Shown here: one piece after another, positions 7,574 through 13,484 of the stretch
How positions within the stretch are numbered: the stretch's first letter is position 1
Layout: each line of letters starts with the position of its first letter
Assembly: GCA_021106775.1 (NCBI GenBank)
Contig: JAIOTL010000437.1
Location: 1-13,484 of the forward strand
Length of the DNA: 13,484 nucleotides
Direction of reading: 5' to 3'
Source: Planctomycetota bacterium
GTDB taxonomy: Bacteria; Planctomycetota; UBA8742; SKZP01; JAIOTL01
Made by a program: the position numbers and the translations under genes
The notes under the pieces: generated by a model
Seen by the model: only the letters and a program-made list of their open reading frames with translations
What the model was told of the DNA's origin: nothing
The model's database searches: none

Positions 7574-8782
7574 TTAGATATCGGTTTCTTCTTTCCATTG
7601 TTTGTATTTTTCGACGTCGTCAGCAGATGTTGCTGGGGTCATTGCCTGTAGATGCTTGTCAAAATCAGAAAACTCAAGAATGCGTATTTTCATCTGATAT
7701 TTCTTGACTTCATCGATGCCACTATCGAAAAGCTCAGGTAATTGCTCGTTCATTTCGCTCAACATGTGCCCGGTTGCTTCTTTGCATAATCTTTCGATTT
7801 CTCTGCCTGAAAATCCTTTTGTTGCATCAACAAGTTTTTTAATGTCAAAATCAAACTTGAAACCCTGTTTCGATAGCAAAATGTCGAAAATCCTTCTGCG
7901 CGTATCTTTGTCCGGCAGAGGTATCAGGATTTTTTTCTCGAACCGAGAAAGCACCGCGGAATCGATGTCCCAAGGGCGATTTGTAGCAGCAATTGTCAGC
8001 ACAAATACATCCGTTCTACCCTTTTCCGCAAGCCCGTCAAGCTCAGCCAAAAGCGTTGAAAGGATACGACGTTCAGGTCCAGAAGCATCCTCGCTGCGTT
8101 TCGGCGTAAGTGACTCAAACTCATCAAGAAACACAACCGCTGGCGTATGGTCTCGCGCGGTATCGAAAAGTGCCGAGATAATTTTAGTCGATTCACCGAA
8201 ATATTTCGACAAAACGCTAGAAACTTTCACATTGAAGAATAATGCCTTGCCCTTGCTGGTTTTCAGCGCATTCGACGTCGCCGCTGCTAAAAGAGTCTTA
8301 CCTGTGCCAGGAGGTCCGTAAAACAGAATATTACGCCATAATGAGATTTTCACGTCTACAGGAGGTTTTGCGATAGCGGACGCCAGCGTGTATTTAATGT
8401 CATTTTTGGTCTCCTCAAGACCTCCAATATCATCCCACGTTAAGTTCGAAATATGGATTAATTGCTGGACAATCCCTTCAATTTCAGGCGATTGTTCAAG
8501 TTTTTCCTTGGATTTCTCGCTTTTTCCAGAAGTATTGTTAATATCCGCCTTCTCACCCCCACGAATTTTACAAGCCATGTACAAATATTTCATGCCTTCG
8601 TCGCGTCGGCGATTTTCGAGGGTTTTTGACACAGTTTCAGCAGCCCATTTGAAAAGAAGTTTCGATGCTTTCTCAAGATGTTCCGCTGCTTCATCCCGCT
8701 TATCATCCTTATAAAATTTTGTCCCTTTTCGTAAATGTTCGTCAACTGCCTGCCGAATCTGTCCTCCAAGATTATAATCCAT
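7574..8782 (-). CDS. Vps4/katanin-like (meiotic clade) AAA ATPase with MIT-like N-terminal domain
   Basis: A 402-residue cytoplasmic ATPase with one AAA module. Residues 8-74 are a charged three-helix bundle resembling an MIT domain (KGTKFYKDDKRDEAAEHLEKA; then RRRDEGMKYLYMA). A polar linker (77-100) follows. The AAA part begins LTWDDIGGLEETK (114-126), the meiotic-clade hallmark, with Walker A GPPGTGKT (156-163), pore loop SKYFGES (192-198), Walker B VVFLDEFESL (216-225), paired arginines GPERR (235-239), sensor 1 ATNRPW (266-271), RFEKK (280-284) and sensor 2 FSGREIERL (324-332). The tail FSDFDKHLQAM...SADDVEKYKQWKEE (371-399) matches the C-terminal helix of Vps4 and katanin p60. Such enzymes form hexamers that pull on protein filaments such as ESCRT-III. 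A GAGG site lies 5-6 nt before the ATG. It diverges from the TPR gene by 87 bp. The partner is unknown. FtsH/ClpX-type domains are absent. Confidence 0.92.
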   Translation of the reverse strand: MDYNLGGQIRQAVDEHLRKGTKFYKDDKRDEAAEHLEKASKLLFKWAAETVSKTLENRRRDEGMKYLYMACKIRGGEKADINNTSGKSEKSKEKLEQSPEIEGIVQQLIHISNLTWDDIGGLEETKNDIKYTLASAIAKPPVDVKISLWRNILFYGPPGTGKTLLAAATSNALKTSKGKALFFNVKVSSVLSKYFGESTKIISALFDTARDHTPAVVFLDEFESLTPKRSEDASGPERRILSTLLAELDGLAEKGRTDVFVLTIAATNRPWDIDSAVLSRFEKKILIPLPDKDTRRRIFDILLSKQGFKFDFDIKKLVDATKGFSGREIERLCKEATGHMLSEMNEQLPELFDSGIDEVKKYQMKIRILEFSDFDKHLQAMTPATSADDVEKYKQWKEETDI

Positions 8783-8869
8783 TTTTTCCTCGCATACTTG
8801 AAAATGCTGGAATAATATTTATCCTCTTACTGCATCTTACTGATTGTTAAAAACGAAAAAGGAGTCAAG

Positions 8870-11755
8870 ATGGATAAATCAAAGTTGTCAGTGCTGATAA
8901 TTTTAGCAATTATTCTCAGCGTTACGTTTAATATACAATTTATACCCGCTAAGGTATATGCACAATCTGATAATAGCGGTGCAGATGATAAAAGCCTCGG
9001 TACAAACGATAATACGGATAGGGCGCAAACATTGCTTGAACGTGCTCGAAAGCACATTGAGCAACAAAGACTTATTAATGCGCAGACCACGTTAACTTTG
9101 CTTCTCAGTACAGTTGACAGCAATAATGTCAGCGCGCAATTGATGCTTGCTGAAATTTATCAACAACGACTGCATTTAGTGAGTGTTGACACAAAAAAGC
9201 TTTTGAGCGAAAACATTCTCACAATTGCTGAAAATGTCCTTAAAAGCGACATAAAAAACGCAAAAGCAAACATGATTTTGGCGAAATATTATCGAGAAAC
9301 ATTCGATTTTGAAAAAACTATTGAATACGCCCAAATAGTTGTCAATGCTGAGCCGAAAAATTTCAATGCGCTCCTGATTTTGGCTGATTCTTACCTTTAC
9401 AGCGGGAATAAGACCGAAGCTCTGAAAAATTATGAAAAAGCTAAGGAAATCAACCCGGAAAACGCAGATGTTTTAATCGCTCTGTTCGATTTGTGCGATG
9501 AAACTGAAGATTTGGATAAAATGATTGTGCTTGCTGAGGAGATTTACAGTATTGAGAATGTTCCTGTGAGTGTAAAAAGTGCAATCTGCATCGATACTGC
9601 AATTTCCGCTGACGCTGATGTTTCAAGGAAATTCATGAAAATGGCGGTGAAAATTCAACCTCAACTGAATTACCGACTCATTCTTTCCGCAATACCTGAT
9701 ACTACTGACTCTCAGGAAGAAAAGCAGTATAAACTTAAATTTATCGATGCTGCCAGAGTTAATATTTCCGCCCAGAATTCGCTGAGAGATCTCAAGGACA
9801 TCCCTGTTACTGTGGTACCCGAAGTCAACCTTATGAAAGCGATTTTGTTTTTTCACATTGACGAGTTTGAGCAGGCATATGAATTTATAAAGAATTCTAA
9901 TGCTTTTGATAATGACAATTTCCCGGAATTTAAGGAATATCAGGCATATATCGCTGAAAAGAACGACGATTTAGGCATGGCAATAGCAGCATTCAAGGTT
10001 TTGTCCGAGCGTGAACCTGAAGAAGGTTTGTACAAGCTAAAAGTTGCGATGTTTTCACGTATGAACAGGATTCTCACAGAGTTTCCCAAGGAGACCGATG
10101 CCAAAGGTAAAAAGGCTAAACTATTTACCGCGTATCGTTTGTTTTTCAATGCCTGGCTCAATTCTGATATGCCTGAAGCACAAAAAATTGTGGCATTCAA
10201 CAAAACCCTGGATTTCGACCAGAAAAACCCGTGGATTAACAGGGAAAAAGGATTTATTGAGTTTAACCATCTTTTCGATTTCGATGCAGCCCTTAAATCT
10301 TACAAAATTGCCCACGAATATCTGCCTGAAGACATTTCAACTTCACTCTCACTTGCTATTTGCACAATGCTCACAACCGAGGAAAACAGTGAGGCAGAAC
10401 AAATTCTTCTGAAATTGACGCAAAAATATCCGAATGATTTCATTTATCGTAAATATCTCACGCTTTACAACTCGATAAAAGACGGCAAAGTTGTTCCTGA
10501 GGCATATGCACTGTATTTTAAGGCGGCATACAGCGAGGATTTCAAGACACGCCTGTTAATCTGCGAAAAAGCACTCGAAAAACAGGAAAACTTGTTCGAG
10601 TCTTTGTTACTTTGGGCGAAACTGAACATAACATCGGCGATGCAATTTATTGAGAAACTCCGAAAATACGATTCCGATACAGAGGAGTTTAAGGTTCTTC
10701 AGGCAAAAGCAAACGAAATGCTGCATACGGCTGAAGAAAGTATCAAGCTTCCAATTGAAAATGCACGAAACGCCGAACAAAAACACGAAGCCCTATTCGA
10801 ATATGCAAGTTTGCTCTCATTTACCAATAGGGAAAACGATGCATTGAGGTTGCTTGACGAAGTTGTAAATTCCTTGAATCCTTCTGCAGAAGCCATTTTG
10901 CTCGCGCTGAATCTGAACCTGAACGAACAGAACAACATAAATGCACATCTGAATGCTGCGAAACTAATCAACCTTTATCCAAAACATCCGTTTGTAAATT
11001 ACAAAGATAGTCAGGTTTATTACCCGCTTGATTTCAGCAAATATATGCACGAAAATCAGAAAAATGAACAAGAAAACGTGCGTCCGAAGTTCGAGAAGGA
11101 TAAAACATACAGATATCACCTCGTGCTTGATCTTACGGACTGGGGCGGAGAAAATACTGAAATGAATCTTGAATTCAGGCTGGCAGCAAAAGTTGTCGAA
11201 ATTCTGACACCTGGATTTTACAAGCTTGAACTCGAAATGCTCTGCGCACGCGGAACGGATATTTTCGATGAACTTTTCGACAAAACATTTATTGTCGAGA
11301 TGTCCGATATTTTGGGGCTTTGCTCGTTTAATCTTGAAAAGGCATCTGCAGAAGTCGACGAAGTATCGATGTCAAAGTTTTCAAGTCTTGTCCTGCCATA
11401 CATCACCGAAATGTTCGCGTTTGCACCTGCTGACAAACTCATAAAAAAGGGTGATAAGTGGATAAAACGCACGCAGGGAGGGATGATGCATTTCTCAGAT
11501 TCGAACGAAGCATCATTTATCGCGAAAGCAGGCGTGAAGGATGCTGAAATCGTTCGGCTCATCAAGTCTGGCAACGAATATTTAGGTATACTCGCCGACT
11601 TCAAATCCGCGCTTGTGTTCGACAAAACAAAGTATCTGGCAAGTGAAATGACTTTCGAATTCTGGACGCTGATTCCCGACCCGCTCGACAAAACCGGACT
11701 TGACAGGCTCGAAGCAAAGACCAGCGGAAGTATCACGTTGACTCTCTGCAAGTAA
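8870..11755 (+). CDS. Large exported TPR-repeat protein
   Basis: A 961-residue exported protein of unknown specific function. Residues 1-31 form a signal peptide (KSK, hydrophobic core 6-25, cleavage after VYA). Residues 50-720 are almost wholly helical and contain TPR-like units, clearest at about 131-198 (AKANMILAKYYRETFDFEKT; then ALLILADSYLYSGNKTEALKNYEKAKEINPENA) and again near 455-520, 567-580 and 640-705. TPRs are protein-binding scaffolds. The last 220 residues (about 740-961) differ: beta-rich, with KDKTYRYHLVLDLTDWGG (743-760), GDKWIKR (861-867) and a strand-like end ITLTLCK. No enzyme motif or membrane anchor is seen after the signal peptide. The start is decided by a strong AAGGAG site (8859-8864) 5 nt before the ATG. 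It is divergent from the Vps4-like gene, which suggests shared control but not necessarily contact, since this protein is exported. Confidence 0.88.
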   Translation: MDKSKLSVLIILAIILSVTFNIQFIPAKVYAQSDNSGADDKSLGTNDNTDRAQTLLERARKHIEQQRLINAQTTLTLLLSTVDSNNVSAQLMLAEIYQQRLHLVSVDTKKLLSENILTIAENVLKSDIKNAKANMILAKYYRETFDFEKTIEYAQIVVNAEPKNFNALLILADSYLYSGNKTEALKNYEKAKEINPENADVLIALFDLCDETEDLDKMIVLAEEIYSIENVPVSVKSAICIDTAISADADVSRKFMKMAVKIQPQLNYRLILSAIPDTTDSQEEKQYKLKFIDAARVNISAQNSLRDLKDIPVTVVPEVNLMKAILFFHIDEFEQAYEFIKNSNAFDNDNFPEFKEYQAYIAEKNDDLGMAIAAFKVLSEREPEEGLYKLKVAMFSRMNRILTEFPKETDAKGKKAKLFTAYRLFFNAWLNSDMPEAQKIVAFNKTLDFDQKNPWINREKGFIEFNHLFDFDAALKSYKIAHEYLPEDISTSLSLAICTMLTTEENSEAEQILLKLTQKYPNDFIYRKYLTLYNSIKDGKVVPEAYALYFKAAYSEDFKTRLLICEKALEKQENLFESLLLWAKLNITSAMQFIEKLRKYDSDTEEFKVLQAKANEMLHTAEESIKLPIENARNAEQKHEALFEYASLLSFTNRENDALRLLDEVVNSLNPSAEAILLALNLNLNEQNNINAHLNAAKLINLYPKHPFVNYKDSQVYYPLDFSKYMHENQKNEQENVRPKFEKDKTYRYHLVLDLTDWGGENTEMNLEFRLAAKVVEILTPGFYKLELEMLCARGTDIFDELFDKTFIVEMSDILGLCSFNLEKASAEVDEVSMSKFSSLVLPYITEMFAFAPADKLIKKGDKWIKRTQGGMMHFSDSNEASFIAKAGVKDAEIVRLIKSGNEYLGILADFKSALVFDKTKYLASEMTFEFWTLIPDPLDKTGLDRLEAKTSGSITLTLCK

Positions 11756-11783
11756 AGTGTTTTCAAGTTATGCGAACACAACA

Positions 11784-11909
11784 TATTGCAGTGTTGCATT
11801 AATTTCGCTACATTGTCGGTAGGTCAGGCATCTTGCCTGATACTCAGAATCAATTTAAACAGGCAAGGATGCCTATTCTACCATTCACTGAAACTTTTAT
11901 TACAGTGCA
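11784..11909 (+). repeat. Palindromic repeat element, copy B
   Basis: The core at 11818-11882 begins GGTAGGTCAGG and ends ATTCTACC, and the two halves are imperfect reverse complements. Each half has a hairpin: CAGGCA-tct-TGCCTG (11825-11839) and AGGCA-agga-TGCCT (11861-11874). It matches copy A on the opposite strand, and the similarity reaches out to TATTGCAGTG on the left and ACAGTGCA on the right. It begins 28 nt past the stop of the TPR gene, in that gene's orientation, just as copy A follows the ATPase gene. There is no coding frame. Its hairpins could also shape the 3' end of the TPR transcript. Confidence 0.75.
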
Positions 11910-11931
11910 CTAGTTTATCGGGAATTCTGGG

Positions 11932-11959
11932 TTGACATACCGAGATTTCGTATTAATAT
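11932..11959 (+). promoter_or_regulatory. Sigma-70-type promoter of the tRNA-Gln gene
   Basis: TTGACA (11932-11937) is a perfect -35 hexamer, followed after 16 bp by TAATAT (11954-11959), which keeps the key A2 and T6 of the -10 consensus. Transcription would begin near 11966, about 10 nt before the mature tRNA 5' end, which fits a single-gene tRNA unit. Confidence 0.75.
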
Positions 11960-11975
11960 TTACTTTTTGCATGAC

Positions 11976-12050
11976 TACCCGGTAGTGTAATCGGTAACAC
12001 TAGAGTTTCTGGTACTCTCATTCTTGGTTCGAGTCCGAGCCGGGTAGCCA
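11976..12050 (+). tRNA. tRNA-Gln (anticodon CUG), CCA encoded
   Basis: The 75-nt sequence folds into a full cloverleaf. The acceptor stem is TACCCGG/CCGGGTA with discriminator G and an encoded CCA. The D arm is GTGT/ACAC around an 8-nt loop with GG. The anticodon arm is AGAGT/ACTCT with loop TTCTGGT, giving anticodon CTG (12009-12011), which reads CAG (Gln). The variable loop has 4 nt. The T arm is CTTGG/CCGAG (one G-T pair) with loop TTCGAGT. It has its own promoter upstream and an intrinsic terminator 10 nt downstream, so it is transcribed alone. No integrated element is seen at its 3' end. Confidence 0.97.
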
Positions 12051-12060
12051 CAAAATCAAC

Positions 12061-12088
12061 AGGTCGGGCAAATTCCCGACCTTTTTTT
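12061..12088 (+). terminator. Intrinsic terminator of tRNA-Gln
   Basis: A perfect 8-bp GC-rich stem, AGGTCGGG (12061-12068) and CCCGACCT (12075-12082), with a 6-nt loop and a following run of seven T (12082-12088). It starts 10 nt after the encoded CCA. Confidence 0.92.
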
Positions 12089-12116
12089 GCATCCCACCCA
12101 AAAATCGCTATAATAT

Positions 12117-12136
12117 CGATATACATTGATATACAT
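12117..12136 (+). repeat. Tandem 10-bp repeat upstream of the SPFH gene
   Basis: CGATATACAT (12117-12126) is followed directly by TGATATACAT (12127-12136), identical at nine of ten bases, one helical turn apart. It lies about 60 bp before the SPFH promoter, where an activator could bind, but AT-rich chance similarity is not excluded. Confidence 0.3.
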
Positions 12137-12194
12137 GAACCATTAACTTTGCTGCGAATTACAGTTTATCTTATGAATAATTGCTTCACTTAAT

Positions 12195-12203
12195 TGTTAT
12201 AAT
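12195..12203 (+). promoter_or_regulatory. Extended -10 promoter of the SPFH gene
   Basis: TATAAT (12198-12203) is a perfect -10 hexamer preceded by TGT (12195-12197), the extended -10 pattern. No good -35 hexamer lies 16-18 bp upstream, as is common for extended -10 promoters. Transcription would start near 12210, giving a leader of about 20 nt with the ribosome site inside it. Confidence 0.65.
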
Positions 12204-12217
12204 ATTTGGGAACTTTT

Positions 12218-12222
12218 AGGGG
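12218..12222 (+). promoter_or_regulatory. Ribosome binding site that sets the SPFH start
   Basis: AGGGG lies 7 nt before the ATG at 12230. It decides for that ATG over an in-frame TTG at 12206, which lies next to the predicted transcription start and has no ribosome site. Confidence 0.8.
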
Positions 12223-12229
12223 TGCTGAT

Positions 12230-13171
12230 ATGAAACCGATAAATGCTTTTGCATATTTAATTTTCTTTTTGGTGATTGTGTTGGGTGCTTTGCTTGCTTA
12301 CAGCGCATATAGCATAATCGATGGTTATGAGGAAAGTATGTGGGCGGTCGGCATAATCCTTGTGTTTTTCTTCTTTCTCGCACTTTTCCTTGCTGCGACC
12401 GTTAAAATCGCTGACCAATGGGAGCGTGCAATCGTTCTGCGTCTCGGTAAATTCAAGAAAATGCAAGGTCCCGGACTTTTTTTCATCATCCCAATTATCG
12501 ACACTATCCCCTACTGGATTGACCTGCGCGTGATAACAACGCCGTTCAAGGCTGAAAAAACTCTGACGAAAGACACGGTGCCGGTTGATGTCGATGCTGT
12601 GCTGTTCTGGCAGGTGAAAGACCCTGAGAAATGCGCACTTGAGGTCGAGGATTACAAGCAGGCAATAAGCTGGGCTTCCCAAACCGCACTTCGCGACGTC
12701 ATCGGCAAGTCAAACCTGTCCGAAATGCTCGAAGGGAGAGAGAGGATTGACACCGAGCTGGCTGCGATTATCGAGGACCGTACTGCACCATGGGGTGTGC
12801 ATGTGATTTCAGTGGAAATTCGCGATGTACTGATTCCGCAAGGATTACAGCATGCGATGTCGATGCAGGCACAGGCAGAGCGTGAACGTCAGGCACGTGT
12901 GATTTTGGGTGATTCCGAGCGTCAGATTGCCCACAGTTTTGAGGAAGCTTCGAAAGCTTATGCGAATAACCCGACTGCTCTGCATCTGCGAGCAATGAAC
13001 ATGCTTTTTGAGGGCTTGAAGGAGAAAGGTTCACTGATAATCGTACCTTCTTCCGCGCTTGATACTATGAATCTCGGAGCAATGACAGGTCTTGCAGCAC
13101 TGGCGAAACCAGAAAAAACGGCACCTGAAAATCCTGATGAATCGAAAGATCGTATGCAATCAGAGTCATAA
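12230..13171 (+). CDS. SPFH/Band 7 (stomatin-like, slipin) membrane protein
   Basis: A 313-residue stomatin-type SPFH protein. These proteins form oligomeric rings or microdomains at the inner membrane and often help membrane proteases or membrane repair. Two hydrophobic segments (about 5-30 and 38-60) make a hairpin or double anchor. The SPFH domain (about 60-220) shows ERAIVLRLGKFKKMQGPGLF (65-84), PYWIDLR (94-100), TKDTVPVDVDAVLFWQV (113-129), ALRDVIGKSNLSEML (153-167) and GVHVISVEIRDVLIP (189-203). A charged coiled-coil region AQAERERQARVILGDSE (214-230) and the usual hydrophobic stretch SLIIVPSSA (268-276) follow, then an acidic tail. Many bacterial stomatins pair with an NfeD protein; none is seen here, and the next gene encodes a lipoprotein. 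It has its own extended -10 promoter, so it is likely transcribed apart from the tRNA. Confidence 0.94.
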   Translation: MKPINAFAYLIFFLVIVLGALLAYSAYSIIDGYEESMWAVGIILVFFFFLALFLAATVKIADQWERAIVLRLGKFKKMQGPGLFFIIPIIDTIPYWIDLRVITTPFKAEKTLTKDTVPVDVDAVLFWQVKDPEKCALEVEDYKQAISWASQTALRDVIGKSNLSEMLEGRERIDTELAAIIEDRTAPWGVHVISVEIRDVLIPQGLQHAMSMQAQAERERQARVILGDSERQIAHSFEEASKAYANNPTALHLRAMNMLFEGLKEKGSLIIVPSSALDTMNLGAMTGLAALAKPEKTAPENPDESKDRMQSES

Positions 13172-13241
13172 TTTCACGTAATTCTGAAGATGCTGAAAGG
13201 TTCATAAGATTGAATACAACTAATCGATTATAAGATAAAAG

Positions 13242-13270
13242 TTGCGAACTGATTAATTGTCTCGTAAAAT
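13242..13270 (+). promoter_or_regulatory. Candidate distal promoter of the lipoprotein gene
   Basis: TTGCGA (13242-13247), a 17-bp spacer and TAAAAT (13265-13270) make a plausible sigma-70 promoter. It would give a leader of about 80 nt. The gap 13172-13357 shows no convincing terminator after the SPFH gene, so read-through is also possible. Confidence 0.4.
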
Positions 13271-13316
13271 ATTTACAGAATAATACTGATTATGAATTAC
13301 TTTTTACTGTGTTTAA

Positions 13317-13325
13317 TGCTATGAT
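13317..13325 (+). promoter_or_regulatory. Candidate proximal extended -10 promoter of the lipoprotein gene
   Basis: TGC-TATGAT (13317-13325) is an extended -10 element with no good -35. It resembles the SPFH promoter, both reading TGnTATnATATTT, and would start transcription near 13332, 26 nt before the start codon. Confidence 0.4.
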
Positions 13326-13357
13326 ATTTACTCAAGATGCTAATTGTGAGGATGATA

Positions 13358-13484
13358 ATGATTTTTCATCGGAAGAAATTGTTTTTTTTGATTGTTCTCG
13401 CTGCTATGTTTTTTTCTGGATGTTCTGTTGGGTTTAAAAAGTTTTATTCCAAACCTGCGAAGCTTGATTTTGGAGTTGTAAACC
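13358..13484 (+). CDS. Lipoprotein, N-terminal part (cut by window edge); DUF1573/HYDIN-like start
   Basis: The first 42 codons run off the window. HRKK (4-7), a hydrophobic core (8-19) and the lipobox FSGC with C22 make a type II signal peptide, so the mature protein would be a lipid-anchored envelope protein. Phe at the -3 position is less usual than Leu. Mature residues then lead to KLDFGVVN (35-42), a pattern like the first strand of DUF1573 and ASPM/SPD-2/HYDIN beta-sandwich domains (xLxFGxV), but too little remains to be sure. The start is ATG 13358 rather than ATG 13352, because GAGG (13348-13351) abuts the first and sits 6 nt from the second. Confidence 0.75.
   Translation, partial: MIFHRKKLFFLIVLAAMFFSGCSVGFKKFYSKPAKLDFGVVN

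Noticed and set aside
7704..8321. 205-residue open frame on the plus strand
   Set aside because: It is antisense to the AAA ATPase, is Ser-rich with no domain pattern, and is explained by codon use on the other strand.
8783..8869. Specific -35/-10 promoters for the divergent ATPase and TPR genes
   Set aside because: The 87-bp gap must hold regulatory sites, but no hexamer pair with proper spacing is convincing on either strand.
11218..11799. 193-residue open frame on the minus strand
   Set aside because: It is antisense to the TPR gene end, Ser-rich and without a family pattern or clear ribosome site.
7422..11909. Composite transposon or insertion sequence suggested by the inverted repeats
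   Set aside because: There is no transposase or integrase gene between the repeats, and each copy sits at a fixed distance after a stop codon, which fits REP-like elements better.
12061..12082. Similarity of the tRNA terminator stem (AGGTCGGGCA) to the palindromic repeat (AGGTCAGGCA)
   Set aside because: Only about ten bases match and the rest of the element is absent. The T-run and position explain it as an ordinary terminator.
12257..12682. 141-residue open frame on the minus strand
   Set aside because: It is antisense to the SPFH gene, whose reading frame has clear family motifs over the same bases.
1..13484. CRISPR array, riboswitch, rRNA or prophage attachment site
   Set aside because: No regularly spaced repeats, no recognisable riboswitch core, no rRNA sequence and no duplicated tRNA 3' end were seen.

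Overview
This AT-rich window carries nine protein-coding genes (two cut by the window edges), one tRNA-Gln gene and a pair of inverted copies of a small palindromic repeat. It looks like chromosomal DNA of a bacterium with a two-membrane envelope: one exported protein looks like an outer-membrane beta barrel ending in Phe, there is a lipoprotein signal peptide, membrane-anchored S41 and M48 proteases, and good Shine-Dalgarno sites. The MJ0042-type zinc ribbon, the large exported TPR protein and a Vps4/katanin-like ATPase suggest an uncultured or deep-branching lineage (PVC-like or Riflebacteria-like phyla come to mind), but the phylum cannot be fixed from the sequence alone.

Left part (1-2623): the minus strand holds the 5' part of a zinc-ribbon protein gene and, upstream of it, pgk (phosphoglycerate kinase, glycolysis). 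Diverging from pgk with only 21 bp between the two start codons is a carbamoyltransferase-fold protein whose substrate-binding motifs all appear to be lost. Its stop codon overlaps that of the next convergent gene.

Middle part (2620-7279): a minus-strand operon encodes, in order of transcription, an S41 C-terminal processing protease with an inserted zinc ribbon, an M48 metalloprotease with many membrane segments, and an exported coiled-coil/beta-barrel protein. The gaps are 25 and 36 bp. Together they look like an envelope proteolysis and quality-control unit.

Accessory-looking part (7422-11909): a Vps4/katanin-type AAA ATPase with an MIT-like N-terminal domain (minus) diverges from a 961-residue exported TPR protein (plus), sharing an 87-bp upstream region. 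A ~127-bp palindromic element sits 23-28 nt past the stop codon of each gene, in the same orientation relative to the gene, so the two copies bracket the pair as an inverted repeat.

Right part (11932-13484): tRNA-Gln(CUG) with its own promoter and intrinsic terminator, a stomatin-like SPFH membrane protein with an extended -10 promoter, and the start of a lipoprotein gene whose N-terminus resembles DUF1573/HYDIN-type beta-sandwich proteins.

The most interesting item is the Vps4-like ATPase: its domain order (MIT-like, AAA, C-terminal helix) is that of the ESCRT-disassembly and microtubule-severing ATPases of archaea and eukaryotes.
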